Of a DNA stretch of 64,000 bases, positions 1-9,388 are shown piece by piece. How positions within the stretch are numbered: position 1 is the stretch's first letter; every line of letters begins with the position of its first letter. The DNA lies in the NCBI RefSeq assembly GCF_011752935.1, contig NZ_VWWO01000002.1, positions 1,178,001 to 1,242,000 on the forward strand, given 5' to 3'. A program made the translations under genes and the position numbers. The DNA comes from Chitinophaga sp. Cy-1792. Lineage in GTDB: Bacteria; Bacteroidota; Bacteroidia; Chitinophagales; Chitinophagaceae. The notes below the pieces were generated by a model. It was not told the DNA's origin. It did no database searches and worked only from the letters and a program-made list of their open reading frames with translations.

Positions 1-1
1 C

Positions 2-589
2 GATTATTTATACAAAGATCCCACACATAACGTACTTTTGCTCGATAATCACGATCTTGACAGATTCGCCAGCCGTATCAACGGCGACGTAGCAAAACAG
101 AAAATCGCATATACCTGGCTGCTCACCGGCAGAGGTATCCCGCAACTGTACTACGGTTCAGAAGTGCTGATGAAAGGAGAGAAAAAACCGGATGGGCTCG
201 TTCGCCTCGACTTCCCCGGAGGATGGGCAAACGACCAACGCAACGCGTTTACCGGAAAAGGTATGAATGAAGATGAACTGGCAGTACAAAACCTGGTGAA
301 AAAACTGGGTACATTCCGCAAAACTTCTTCTGCCCTTACTCACGGCAAATTAATGCAGTACGCGCCTGAAAATGGCCTGTACATCTATTTCCGCTATGAT
401 GACCACCAGACCATCATGTGCGTGATGAACACTGCTAAGGAAGCAAGAAAGATTGATGTTAATTATTATAATGAACGAACAGGCGGATTTTCATCTGCCA
501 GAGATGTCATTACTGATAAAGCATATAAACTGGATAATAGTTTAGAAATCCCTGCCATGCAGGAATGGGTACTTGAATTGAGCAAATAA
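2..589 (+). CDS. GH13 alpha-amylase / neopullulanase-like enzyme, 3' end only
   Basis: The reading frame is open from base 2, so the gene begins left of the window and only about 195 C-terminal residues are visible. The first visible part carries the GH13 conserved region IV (LLDNHDLDRF), whose His-Asp pair lines the active site and stabilises the transition state. It is followed by the barrel segment with QLYYGSE and an all-beta C-terminal domain like that of cyclomaltodextrinases and SusA-type neopullulanases. The family hydrolyses alpha-1,4 links of starch, pullulan or maltodextrins, usually in the periplasm in Bacteroidota. It lies 65 bases ahead of a SusC/SusD/SusE cluster on the same strand, so it is probably the SusA-like member of a starch locus. 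The signal peptide and the catalytic Asp and Glu lie outside the window, so activity cannot be judged. Confidence 0.9.
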   Translation, partial: DYLYKDPTHNVLLLDNHDLDRFASRINGDVAKQKIAYTWLLTGRGIPQLYYGSEVLMKGEKKPDGLVRLDFPGGWANDQRNAFTGKGMNEDELAVQNLVKKLGTFRKTSSALTHGKLMQYAPENGLYIYFRYDDHQTIMCVMNTAKEARKIDVNYYNERTGGFSSARDVITDKAYKLDNSLEIPAMQEWVLELSK

Positions 590-654
590 AATAATTACTG
601 ATGCCACTTTTTTGTATTACTGATAATAAATCTCACCCAAATTCTACTTACGTT

Positions 655-3621
655 ATGAAAAAGTTTTACAATCGGCTTTTCGTATGTGCGTTACTGTTAC
701 TATGCGGCATATTCTCCGCCCAGGCACAGGCGCAGATCACCGGAAAGGTAACCGATGCCACTACCGGCGAATCCCTGCCTGGAGTGAGTATCCAGATCAA
801 AGGTACTTCACGCGGTACCCAAACGGACGCTCAGGGACATTATTCCATACCTGGTAGTCCAAACACTGTGCTTGTATTCTCTTTCCTCGGAAAAATACCG
901 CAGGAAATAACTGTAACAAACCAGCAAACCATCAATGTTCAACTGGGCGATGATAAACGTCAGCTCCAGGAAGCGGTGGTAATCGGTTATGGTACTGCAA
1001 AGAAAAAAGATGTCTCCGGAAGTATCACCACCATTTCTTCCAAAGACTTTCAGAAAGGTAATATTCAGTCGCCCGATCAGCTGATCGTTGGTAAGGTAGC
1101 TGGTGTGGCCGTAACCTCCAACAGTGGCCAGCCTGGCGTAGGTAGCACCATCCGCATCCGTGGCGGTTCTTCCCTCAATGCCAGCAACGACCCGCTCTAT
1201 GTAATAGATGGCGTGCCTTTAAGCGGCGGTGGCATCAACGGTGCACCAAATCCATTGTCACTGATCAATCCTAACGATATCGAAAGTCTTACCATCCTCA
1301 AAGATGCTGCTGCTACTGCGATCTATGGCTCCAGAGCTTCCAACGGTGTGATCATGATCACCACCAAAAAAGGCGCTTCCGGTTCACCTAAGATTACTTT
1401 CAATACCAATATCGCTGTAGGTAAGATCAATAAAATGATCGACGCCCTCAGCGCCGACCAGTTCCGCCAGTATGTTGATTCACTGGGAACACCGGCACAG
1501 AAAGCGATGATGGGTAATGCCAGCACCAACTGGCAGAAAGAAATCTATCGCACTTCTATCTCCAATGATAATAACCTCAGCATCGCAGGTGCTATCAAAA
1601 ATATGCCTTACCGCGTTTCTGCCGACTTCAGCAACCAGACCGGTACACTGATCACCGATAACCTGAAACGTTCCTTCCTCAGCGTGAACCTGAACCCTCA
1701 GTTCTTTGACCATCACCTGAAAGTGAACATCAGTGCCAAAGGTGTTATCAGCAATGCACATTACGCTAACCAGGGTGCCATCATCAACGCAGTACAATTT
1801 GATCCTACCCAGCCGGTATACGACTCTACAAGTCCTTTCGGCGGCTACTGGGAATGGTACTCCAAAGATGCAAACGGTAATGTTACACTCAACCCGAATG
1901 CACCAAGAAACCCGGTATCACTGATCCGTATGCAGGATAACAACAGTGAGGTGAAACGCAGCTACGGTAACCTGGAACTGGATTATAAATTCCACTTCCT
2001 GCCTGAATTACGTGCTAACTTAAACCTGGGCTACGATGTTTCCAGAGGCAGCGGTACTACTTTTGTTCCTGCAAACGCAGCACAGAATTATACTACCGGC
2101 GGACAAAACAACTACTTCCTCCAGAAGATCAATAACAAGGTAGGAGAGTTCTATCTGAACTATGTGAAAACACTTCCTTCTATCAAAAGTAATATCAATG
2201 TGCTGGCAGGTTATGGCTACTATGATAACGCCACTACCAACTACAACTACGCCAGCTTTAACGCAAAAGGTGATACAATCGAAGGTAGCACACCGAAATT
2301 CCCTTTCGATATACCACGTAATACACTCATCTCTTACTATGGTCGTCTGATCTATACTTTCGATGACAAGTATATCATCACAGGATCTTTACGTACTGAT
2401 GGTTCTTCCCGTTTTGCGAAAGAAAACCGCTGGGGCGTTTTCCCTGCTGCTGCCTTAACATGGAGAATCAACAGAGAGAAATTCCTGGCAGACAGCAAAA
2501 CCTTCTCTGACCTGAAACTCCGTCTGAGCTACGGTATCACCGGTAACCAGGATGGTATCGCCAACTACTCCTACATGGCGATCTATTCTACCAGTACCAA
2601 CGCCAGCCAGTACCAGTTTGGCAACAACTGGTATAACATGATGGCGCCTGCTGCATATGATAAGAATATCAAGTGGGAACAAACTGCTACCTGGAACGGT
2701 GGACTCGACTATGGCTTCCTCAACGACCGCCTGAGAGGTTCAGTGGACGTGTATTACAAGAAAACAAAAAATCTGCTGAATACAGTTCCTATTCCAATCG
2801 GTTCTAACTTCTCTAACCAGATCCTGACCAACGTAGGTAACATCGAAAATAAAGGTGTTGAACTGAACATCGGTGCTACACCGATCCAGAAAGGTAAACT
2901 GACCTGGGATGTGAACTTCAACCTGACCTATAACAACAACAAGATCACTAACCTGACTGCTGTTAATGATTCCAGCTTTGTTGGAAACCTCACCGGCGGG
3001 ATCACCGGTGGTACCGGTCAAACCATTCAGATTCACTCTGTTGGCTACAATACCTTTGCATACTATGTTTACAAACAGGTATACGATGCAAACGGCAAAC
3101 CAATCGAAGGTGTGTATGAAGACCTGAACCACGATGGTGTGATCAACGAAAAAGATATGTACCGTTACAAATCTCCTGCGGCGAAAGTATTCTTAGGCTT
3201 CAGTACTTCTGTGGCTTACGACCGCTGGACACTCAGTACATCGCTCCGCGCCAGCCTTGGTAACTATGTTTACAACAACGTAGCATCCAACTTCGGTGTA
3301 AGAAGAAATATCCTGAATCCGCTGGGACTGCTGAACAACAGTACTACCGATATCTACAATACTAATTTCTATAATAACCAATACCAGTCTGACTACTATA
3401 TTCAGAATGCTTCTTTCCTCCGCATGGATAACCTGAGCCTGGGTTATAACTTCGGCGCGCTGTTCAGAAATACTGCTCATCTGCGCCTGAATGCTACTGT
3501 TCAGAATGTGTTTACGATTACGAAGTATAAAGGACTTGATCCTGAGGTGAATGGTGGTATTGACTATAACTTATATCCAAGGTCCAGAGTATTTACACTG
3601 GGAGCTAATCTTGAGTTTTAA
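655..3621 (+). CDS. SusC/RagA-family TonB-linked outer-membrane transporter (starch locus)
   Basis: About 988 residues, the usual SusC size. I start at the ATG at 655 because it gives a clean signal peptide (MKKFYNRLFVCALLLLCGIF..., cleavage near SAQAQA). An in-frame ATG at 601 would add an unlikely polar extension. After the signal comes a carboxypeptidase-D-like regulatory beta-sandwich (ITGKVTDATTGESLPGVSI), then a plug domain with the SusC landmarks VVIGYG, RIRGGSSLN, PLYVIDGVP and IYGSRASNGVI, then a large TonB-dependent barrel. The family forms the gated outer-membrane channel capped by SusD and imports oligosaccharides using TonB energy. The SusD gene follows after 17 bases, and the amylase lies just upstream, so the likely cargo is maltodextrin. 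Substrate is inferred from neighbours only. Confidence 0.96.
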   Translation: MKKFYNRLFVCALLLLCGIFSAQAQAQITGKVTDATTGESLPGVSIQIKGTSRGTQTDAQGHYSIPGSPNTVLVFSFLGKIPQEITVTNQQTINVQLGDDKRQLQEAVVIGYGTAKKKDVSGSITTISSKDFQKGNIQSPDQLIVGKVAGVAVTSNSGQPGVGSTIRIRGGSSLNASNDPLYVIDGVPLSGGGINGAPNPLSLINPNDIESLTILKDAAATAIYGSRASNGVIMITTKKGASGSPKITFNTNIAVGKINKMIDALSADQFRQYVDSLGTPAQKAMMGNASTNWQKEIYRTSISNDNNLSIAGAIKNMPYRVSADFSNQTGTLITDNLKRSFLSVNLNPQFFDHHLKVNISAKGVISNAHYANQGAIINAVQFDPTQPVYDSTSPFGGYWEWYSKDANGNVTLNPNAPRNPVSLIRMQDNNSEVKRSYGNLELDYKFHFLPELRANLNLGYDVSRGSGTTFVPANAAQNYTTGGQNNYFLQKINNKVGEFYLNYVKTLPSIKSNINVLAGYGYYDNATTNYNYASFNAKGDTIEGSTPKFPFDIPRNTLISYYGRLIYTFDDKYIITGSLRTDGSSRFAKENRWGVFPAAALTWRINREKFLADSKTFSDLKLRLSYGITGNQDGIANYSYMAIYSTSTNASQYQFGNNWYNMMAPAAYDKNIKWEQTATWNGGLDYGFLNDRLRGSVDVYYKKTKNLLNTVPIPIGSNFSNQILTNVGNIENKGVELNIGATPIQKGKLTWDVNFNLTYNNNKITNLTAVNDSSFVGNLTGGITGGTGQTIQIHSVGYNTFAYYVYKQVYDANGKPIEGVYEDLNHDGVINEKDMYRYKSPAAKVFLGFSTSVAYDRWTLSTSLRASLGNYVYNNVASNFGVRRNILNPLGLLNNSTTDIYNTNFYNNQYQSDYYIQNASFLRMDNLSLGYNFGALFRNTAHLRLNATVQNVFTITKYKGLDPEVNGGIDYNLYPRSRVFTLGANLEF

Positions 3622-3638
3622 TTAAAAAATTTAGCAAG

Positions 3639-5222
3639 ATGAAAAAGAACTTTCTCAAAATATGCATCTTCATGGCAGTTGTTGGTTTGAGCTCCTGTAC
3701 CAAGGACCTGGACAGAACGCCTACCAATGCCACTACATCTGAAGTAGCCTATTCCACCATGGATGGCTACAAACAGGTACTCGCCAAAGTATATGGCAGC
3801 TTTGCCCTTACCGGTAATACCGGTACCAGCTCTTCTGATCTTGCAGGTATCGATCCGGGACAGGCCGACTTCCTCCGTCTGTACTGGAATGCACAGGAAT
3901 TACCTACGGAAGAAGCCATGTGCGTATGGAATGATCCGGGAATTCCAGACTTCCATTACATGAACTGGACCAGCAACAACGTGCTGCTGGCTGCACTCTA
4001 CAACCGCAGTCTTTTCCATATCACCATCGCCAACGAATTCCTGCGTGAATCTACCGATGATAAAATCGCTTCCCGTGGTTTTACCGGTAAAGATGCCGAC
4101 GAAATCCGTACCTACCGTGCAGAAGCCCGCTACCTGCGCGCCTTCGAATACTGGGTGCTGATGGACCTCTTCGGTAATCCGCCGTTCGTGACAGAAAAAG
4201 ATCCTATCGGTAAATATATCCCGCCACAGACCACCCGTACCGAACTGTTTAAGTATGTGGAGTCTGAGCTGCTGGCCGTAGAGCCACTGGTGATGAAAGC
4301 AAGAACCAACGAGTATGCACGTGTCGACCAGGGTGCTGTATGGGCACTGCTCGCACGTCTGTACCTCAATGCAGAAGTATACCTCGGTAAAGGCAACACC
4401 AAATACACTGAGGCAATTACTTACTCCTCCAAGGTAATCACCGCAGGATACAGCCTGAAAAAGAATTATAACGAGCTTTTCCTGGCAGATAATGATGTCA
4501 ACAATTCAGAGATCATTCTGCCAATTGCATACGATGGTGTTAAAACACAGAACAACGGTGGTACTACGTTTATCATCAACGCTGCTGTCAATGGCGACAT
4601 GAACCCTGCCTCCTTCGGTATCCCTGGCGGTGGATGGGGTGGTAACAGAAGTACTTCTTCCTTACCATTAATGTTTGGCGATTACAGCGGTGCTACCGAC
4701 AAAAGAGCCATGTTCTACGGTACCAAACTGGATATCGACGACGTGTCCCAGTTTGCAGAAGGTTTACGTGTAACCAAATTCAGGAACGTAACCTCAACAG
4801 GTACTACTCCTTCTGCGCCGGGTGGTGCTTACTGCTCCGTAGATTTCCCGCTGTTCCGTCTGGCAGAACAATACCTGATCTATGCAGAGGCGGTAAAAAG
4901 AGGTGGTACCGGTGGAGATGCGGCTACCGCTACCACTTACCTCAATACCTTACGTGAACGCGCCTACGGAAATAAGTCCGGCGACATCACCAGCTATACA
5001 CTGGATGATGTTCTGTCTGAGAGAGGAAGAGAGCTGTACTGGGAAGGTTTCCGTCGTACAGACCTGATCCGTTTCGATAAATTCACTTCTTCCAGCTATG
5101 TATGGCCATGGAAGGGTGGTGTGAAAGAAGGTAAAGGAGCAGAGTCTTTCCGTACACTGTATCCGCTGCCGGCAACTGACCTGACAGCCAATCCATCTCT
5201 CCATCAGAACACCGGTTATTAA
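3639..5222 (+). CDS. SusD/RagB-family starch-binding outer-membrane lipoprotein
   Basis: 527 residues. The N-terminus is a lipoprotein signal ending in LSSC (Cys20), followed by KDLDRTP, typical of SusD. The body has the alpha-helical tetratricopeptide-like scaffold of the family, with AEARYLRAFEYWVLMDLFGNPPF near residues 165-185 and the C-terminal family landmarks AEQYLIYAEAVKR, LNTLRERAYG and LSERGRELYWEGFRRTDLIRF. It ends with LYPLPATDLTANPSLHQNTGY, the standard SusD tail. The protein caps the SusC barrel on the cell surface and hands glycan to it. It is cotranscribed with the preceding SusC (17-base gap) and followed after 24 bases by a SusE-like gene. Confidence 0.96.
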   Translation: MKKNFLKICIFMAVVGLSSCTKDLDRTPTNATTSEVAYSTMDGYKQVLAKVYGSFALTGNTGTSSSDLAGIDPGQADFLRLYWNAQELPTEEAMCVWNDPGIPDFHYMNWTSNNVLLAALYNRSLFHITIANEFLRESTDDKIASRGFTGKDADEIRTYRAEARYLRAFEYWVLMDLFGNPPFVTEKDPIGKYIPPQTTRTELFKYVESELLAVEPLVMKARTNEYARVDQGAVWALLARLYLNAEVYLGKGNTKYTEAITYSSKVITAGYSLKKNYNELFLADNDVNNSEIILPIAYDGVKTQNNGGTTFIINAAVNGDMNPASFGIPGGGWGGNRSTSSLPLMFGDYSGATDKRAMFYGTKLDIDDVSQFAEGLRVTKFRNVTSTGTTPSAPGGAYCSVDFPLFRLAEQYLIYAEAVKRGGTGGDAATATTYLNTLRERAYGNKSGDITSYTLDDVLSERGRELYWEGFRRTDLIRFDKFTSSSYVWPWKGGVKEGKGAESFRTLYPLPATDLTANPSLHQNTGY

Positions 5223-5246
5223 TCGTAGTAAAATCAACACGTTAAC

Positions 5247-6287
5247 ATGAAAACATCATTTTCTAAATATATTATCGCTGGTCTTTTTGCTGCGGCCCTG
5301 TGGTCCTGTAAAAAAGATGAGATCAAAACTGTTGCCCAGCCCGGCACCGCGCCTGCGCTGACAGCTTCTGCTGATACAGCCATATTGCAGAAGGACCATG
5401 TCACAGATGCAGCTGTTGCCTTTAAGTGGGATCGTTCCGACTTCGGCTTCAGTGGTGTCGTGAAATACAGCCTGCAATTTGCCAAAACAGGTACCAGCTT
5501 CGCCAATGTGAAGGAGGTTGCAATCGATACACTGGCGAAAACCTTTACCGTAGGGGATCTGAATACCATTGCCAACGCACTGGAAATAGATAATGGTGTA
5601 CTAACGGGTATGGATGTACGCGTAAAAGCATATATCAGTGCCAATTTTGCACCTGCCTACTCCAATACCAAAGTGCTGGTGGTGTCTTCCTACCTGGACC
5701 TGATCGATTATCCGTCTATGTACGCGCCTGGCGATTACCAGGGCTGGGACCCTGCCTCTGCTATAAAGCTGGCGTCATTGAAGTCGGATAAGGCCTACGA
5801 AGGTTATGGTAATCTTCCAAATGCCACTGCCAGCTTCAAATTTACTTCCGAAGCCTCCTGGAATGGTACCAACTATGGCGGTACCAGTGTAAATAATGCT
5901 GGTGTATTGTCTGCCACCGGCGACAACCTCAGCATAACCGGTGCAGGATATTACTTCATCCAGCTGGACCTGGGTACCAACGCATGGTCTGCCACCAAAA
6001 CAACCTGGTCTATGACCGGTGATGCCGCTGGTGGATGGGGTAACGACCTGGAGCTGACCTACGATGCTACCAAAAAAGTATGGACCGCCACCGCCGACCT
6101 GACCGCCGGTGCCTTCAAATTCAGGGCTAACCATGCATATGATATTAACTATGGTGATAACAAACCTTCAGATCCTTTCCTGAACAGGGATGGCGCCAAT
6201 ATCAACGTTACGGAGGCCGGTACTTACGAGGTAACACTCAACCTGAGCATTCCGGGTAACTACTCCTATGCACTGAAGAAAAAATAA
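5247..6287 (+). CDS. SusE/SusF-like outer-membrane starch-binding lipoprotein
   Basis: 346 residues. The lipoprotein signal ends in LWSC (Cys21). Residues about 30-150 resemble the SusE N-terminal Ig-like domain (AVAFKWDRSDFGFSGVVKYSLQ), and the remainder holds two beta-sandwich starch-binding modules with aromatic-rich loops (YAPGDYQGWDP; MTGDAAGGWGNDLEL). Known SusE and SusF do not cleave starch; they hold it at the surface near SusC/SusD. It is the last gene of the locus, and a strong hairpin terminator follows about 60 bases downstream. The size fits SusE better than the larger SusF with three binding modules. This is the strongest evidence that the locus targets alpha-glucan. Confidence 0.88.
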   Translation: MKTSFSKYIIAGLFAAALWSCKKDEIKTVAQPGTAPALTASADTAILQKDHVTDAAVAFKWDRSDFGFSGVVKYSLQFAKTGTSFANVKEVAIDTLAKTFTVGDLNTIANALEIDNGVLTGMDVRVKAYISANFAPAYSNTKVLVVSSYLDLIDYPSMYAPGDYQGWDPASAIKLASLKSDKAYEGYGNLPNATASFKFTSEASWNGTNYGGTSVNNAGVLSATGDNLSITGAGYYFIQLDLGTNAWSATKTTWSMTGDAAGGWGNDLELTYDATKKVWTATADLTAGAFKFRANHAYDINYGDNKPSDPFLNRDGANINVTEAGTYEVTLNLSIPGNYSYALKKK

Positions 6288-6350
6288 ATTTTGTAGTGGG
6301 GTAGATGTGGATCATCTGCCTGAATATTTATAATTAAGGGTAAACGGATC

Positions 6351-6393
6351 AAAGGGCTGTCTCTACGTTGTAGGGATGGCCTTTTGATTTTTT
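6351..6393 (+). terminator. Intrinsic terminator of the starch locus
   Basis: A long hairpin: AAAGG(G)CTGTC pairs with GATGGCCTTT, and an inner CTAC-GTT-GTAG extends it. It is followed by TTTTGATTTTTTATTTG. It sits about 60 bases after the SusE-like stop. Confidence 0.8.
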
Positions 6394-6428
6394 ATTTGAG
6401 TATAGATAAATATTCGGGCAGATTGACC

Positions 6429-6436
6429 TAAATTTG
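6429..6436 (+). promoter_or_regulatory. Candidate promoter (-7 box TAAATTTG) for the mla operon
   Basis: Exact match to the Bacteroidota -7 consensus TAnnTTTG. No clear TTG sits at the right -33 distance, and it lies almost 300 bases from mlaE, so the call is weak. Confidence 0.35.
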
Positions 6437-6731
6437 CGGCCCCAATCCAATATGGATCAGGCGTTATTTTTGGGTTAATTTCCCGGAAGGGAAAAGAAAC
6501 GCTCAGGATAGGAAAAATTGAACAGATACGTTCAAATCTTGCTACAGCATTGTGTATGAGGGAAATATATTCCCCGTTATACAATGATTTTCAAGGGAGA
6601 AATACAGGAAAGTTTCCATTTTTCTGCCCCGACTGTAACATTCTGAGAACCAAAATTGTAATTTAGCGGGATGGTTGTGTCTTGCTGCTACCTGCGTATA
6701 GGCATAATTGATATAATTTAAAAACGGCAAA

Positions 6732-7526
6732 ATGGATTCCAGCAACGGACAACCGGAGAAACCAGTCGTGTCCAAAGGACTTGATAATTTCTTCTTCGAC
6801 ATATACAGTATATTCCAGTTTATAACGCGGTTCTTTAAGGAAGCGTTGCGTCCTCCGCTGGAAGTAAAGGAGTTCATCCGTCAGTGTTACCAGGTAGGAT
6901 ATCGTTCTCTGGCACTGATTACCATGACAGGCTTCATCACCGGTCTGGTATTTACCAAACAGTCCCGTCCATCTCTTTCTGAATTTGGTGCCACTTCCTG
7001 GCTTCCTTCGCTGATAGCGATTGCAGTGGTAAGGGCCCTGGCGCCGTTGGTGACTTCCCTGATCTGTGCCGGTAAAGTCGGATCTTCCATCGGTGCCGAG
7101 CTGGCATCCATGAAAGTGACGGAGCAAATCGACGCCATGGAAGTTTCAGCGATCAATCCCTTTAAATTTCTGGTGGTAACCAGGGTGCTGGCTACCACTG
7201 TATGTATACCCGTTCTTGTTTGTTATACCGGTCTGGTAGCAATGCTGGGATCATACCTGGACGTACATCTGAATGAACATACCAGTTTCATTACTTTTTT
7301 CCAGGATGCATTCAAGAACATCACCTTTATGGATTTTGCCACCACCACGGTTAAAGGCGTTATGTACGGCTTTACCATTGGTATTGTTGGCTGTTTCCAG
7401 GGTTACAGGGCTTCCCAGGGTACGCAGGGCGTAGGTAAGGCTGCTAACGTTTCCGTAGTAGTGTCTATGTTCCTCATCTTCCTGGAAGAAGTGGTTATTG
7501 TTCAGGTGGCAAACGCATTTAGATAG
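6732..7526 (+). CDS. mlaE: MlaE-family ABC transporter permease (phospholipid transport)
   Basis: 264 residues with five to six predicted membrane segments. It shows the MlaE family core: LITMTGFITGLVFTKQSRPSLSEFGATSWLPSLIAIAVVRALAPLVTSLICAGKVGSSIGAELASMKVTEQIDAMEV, with the highly conserved GxxGxxxGAELxxMxVxEQIDAMEV signature near residues 115-140. It forms the inner-membrane dimer of the MlaFED complex, which moves glycerophospholipids between the inner and outer membranes. The ATPase gene begins one base after the stop, and the MCE-domain gene follows, giving the typical mlaE-F-D order of Bacteroidota. Function is by family; whether transport is retrograde or anterograde cannot be seen. 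Confidence 0.93.
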   Translation: MDSSNGQPEKPVVSKGLDNFFFDIYSIFQFITRFFKEALRPPLEVKEFIRQCYQVGYRSLALITMTGFITGLVFTKQSRPSLSEFGATSWLPSLIAIAVVRALAPLVTSLICAGKVGSSIGAELASMKVTEQIDAMEVSAINPFKFLVVTRVLATTVCIPVLVCYTGLVAMLGSYLDVHLNEHTSFITFFQDAFKNITFMDFATTTVKGVMYGFTIGIVGCFQGYRASQGTQGVGKAANVSVVVSMFLIFLEEVVIVQVANAFR

Positions 7527-7527
7527 T

Positions 7528-8301
7528 ATGAAGAACTTCACGCCCAATATCGACTGGAAGGAAAAAATGATCGAGGTCAAGGATCTTTACAAATCTTTTG
7601 GCAGCAACCATGTATTGCGTGGCATCGACCTCCAGGTATATAAAGGGGAAAACGTAGTGGTACTCGGCCGGTCAGGTACCGGTAAATCAGTACTCATCAA
7701 AATAATGGTGGCATTGCTGTATCCCGATGCCGGCCAGGTAAATGTACTGGGACAGGAAGTGCCGACGCTGGGCATCCGCGAATTACGCGAGCTGCGCCTC
7801 AAAGTTGGTTTCTGCTTCCAGAATGGTGCCCTCTACGATAGTATGACGGTAGGAGAGAACCTCGCATTTCCGCTCAAACGCAATAACCCGGGCATCAGCA
7901 GAAGCGTCGTTAAAGAAAGGATAGAATCTGTACTGGATGCTGTCGGCTTGTCACAAACGCTGAACCAGATGCCATCAGAATTATCCGGCGGTCAGCGCAA
8001 ACGTATCGGTATCGCCCGTACGCTGATACTCCGCCCGGATATCATGCTCTATGATGAACCTACAGCCGGGTTAGACCCCATCACCTGTACAGAAATCAAT
8101 AACCTGATAAACGAAGTACAACAACGTTTCAATACCACCTCCATCATCATTACCCATGATCTCACCTGCGCCAAATCCGTAGGAGATACCATCGTTGTAA
8201 TGAAAGAAGGCAAATTCATCAAACGCGGACCTTTCGATGAAGTGTTCAAATCAGATGATGAGCTGATCAGGGAGTTTTATGACTATAATTTTATTCAGTA
8301 A
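7528..8301 (+). CDS. mlaF: MlaF-family ABC transporter ATP-binding protein
   Basis: 257 residues from the ATG at 7528, one base after the mlaE stop. An ATG at 7567 (MIEVKDLYKSFG) is an equally good start and would shorten it by 13 residues. All ABC motifs are present: Walker A GRSGTGKS (residues 47-54), signature LSGGQRKR, Walker B DIMLYDEP followed by TAGLDPI, and the H-loop IITHD. The MlaF family drives lipid movement through the MlaE dimer by ATP hydrolysis on the cytoplasmic face. It is translationally close to mlaE and is followed after 3 bases by the MCE protein gene, so all three are one operon. Confidence 0.93.
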   Translation: MKNFTPNIDWKEKMIEVKDLYKSFGSNHVLRGIDLQVYKGENVVVLGRSGTGKSVLIKIMVALLYPDAGQVNVLGQEVPTLGIRELRELRLKVGFCFQNGALYDSMTVGENLAFPLKRNNPGISRSVVKERIESVLDAVGLSQTLNQMPSELSGGQRKRIGIARTLILRPDIMLYDEPTAGLDPITCTEINNLINEVQQRFNTTSIIITHDLTCAKSVGDTIVVMKEGKFIKRGPFDEVFKSDDELIREFYDYNFIQ

Positions 8302-8304
8302 TTT

Positions 8305-9327
8305 ATGAAAGATACAAGCAACAGAAGGGCTGTCATTGTAGGGATATTTATCCTTGTTGGTGTCCTCATTTTTATTGCTGCCATCATTACCCTTGGCGGA
8401 CAAAAGAAAACTTTTGTTTCTGCTGTACAGGTAAAGGCAGTATTTAAAGATGTGAACGGCCTCTCCGAAGGTAACAACGTTTGGTACTCCGGTGTGAAAG
8501 TAGGAACAGTGAAAAGAATCAACTTCGTTAAACATGACGAAATCCTCGTAGTGATGAACGTGGAAAAAAGCGCTGCCAAATATATCCACAAGGATGTAGA
8601 GGTGAAAGTTAGCTCCGATGGTTTTGTAGGAAACAAAATCGTAGCCCTCTCCGGCGGTACTGATAAAATGCCTGCCATTGAAGACGGCGACCAGCTCAAC
8701 GTTGCCGCCACCGTTAGCACCGATGATATCATGAATACCCTCCAGATCAACAATAAAAGTCTTGTTGAAATCACCGGCAACCTGAAAGTGATCACCAAAA
8801 AAATTGCTGACGGACAAGGTAGCATCGGCAAACTGCTGAACGACGAAACCCTGTATAATGAGTTAAACACGACCATGGCGTCGCTGCAGAAATCTGCCGC
8901 CAATACCCAACGCCTCACCGAAGGCCTGGCTGCCTATGCAGGTAAACTGCAAACAAAAGGCTCCCTGTCCAATGACCTCGTGACAGATACCGTTGTATTC
9001 GCCCATCTGCGTAGCACCATCACACAGCTCAACGCTGTTGCCAACAATGCCAATTCCATGGTGGAAAGCCTCAAAGCTACTTCTGCCAGTCTCAACAACA
9101 ACCTGACAAACAGCAATACTCCTGCGGGCGTACTGCTCAATGATAAACAAACTGCCGATAACCTGAAAGCGACCATCCAGAACCTCAGTACTTCCACTGC
9201 CAAACTGGATACCAACATGACCGCGCTGCAACATAATTTCCTGCTCCGTGGTTATTTCCGCAAACAGGCTAAAAGGGAAGCAAAGGCTGCTAAGAAAGCC
9301 GCTAAAGAAGCTGCCAAACAACAATAA
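8305..9327 (+). CDS. mlaD: MlaD/MCE-domain substrate-binding protein of the phospholipid transporter
   Basis: 340 residues. A single N-terminal membrane anchor (residues about 9-28) is followed by one MCE domain (QVKAVFKDVNGLSEGNNVWYSGVKVGTVKRI ... VKVSSDGFVGNKIVALSGG, about residues 38-125). A long helical and coiled region follows, with repeated Asn/Thr/Leu-rich heptads. The C-terminus is very basic (KQAKREAKAAKKAAKEAAKQQ). MCE proteins form hexameric rings in the periplasm that bind phospholipid and hand it to or from MlaE. The gene is third in the operon, 3 bases after mlaF. The lysine/alanine-rich tail is probably disordered. Confidence 0.92.
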   Translation: MKDTSNRRAVIVGIFILVGVLIFIAAIITLGGQKKTFVSAVQVKAVFKDVNGLSEGNNVWYSGVKVGTVKRINFVKHDEILVVMNVEKSAAKYIHKDVEVKVSSDGFVGNKIVALSGGTDKMPAIEDGDQLNVAATVSTDDIMNTLQINNKSLVEITGNLKVITKKIADGQGSIGKLLNDETLYNELNTTMASLQKSAANTQRLTEGLAAYAGKLQTKGSLSNDLVTDTVVFAHLRSTITQLNAVANNANSMVESLKATSASLNNNLTNSNTPAGVLLNDKQTADNLKATIQNLSTSTAKLDTNMTALQHNFLLRGYFRKQAKREAKAAKKAAKEAAKQQ

Positions 9328-9359
9328 CAGCGCATGATGGCTGTCAGCAGTTATTTAAG

Positions 9360-9367
9360 TACTTTTG
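9360..9367 (+). promoter_or_regulatory. Candidate promoter (-7 box TACTTTTG) for rluF
   Basis: Exact TAnnTTTG match, 22 bases before the rluF ATG. It sits in the loop of an imperfect hairpin (GTCAGCAG at 9343-9350 against CTG-T-CTGAC at 9368-9376) that could also end the mla transcript. Confidence 0.5.
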
Positions 9368-9388
9368 CTGTCTGACTTTAATTCCAAC

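Larger units (their letters stand above)
6288..6731 (+). other. 444-base gap: terminator plus structured leader ahead of mlaE
   Basis: After the terminator at 6351-6393 I see a TAAATTTG promoter-like box at 6429-6436. Two hairpins follow: TTTCCC-GGAA-GGGAAA at 6479-6494, and a nested stem TGTAT..GGGAA..TTCCC..ATACA at 6553-6583. No convincing ORF lies here. If the promoter is used, the mla operon has a structured leader of about 290 bases. A weaker TAATTTAG box near 6659 could be a closer start. Confidence 0.45.

Noticed and set aside
601..654. An earlier start for the first SusC gene at 601
   Set aside because: It would place 18 polar residues before a textbook signal peptide; the ATG at 655 fits better.
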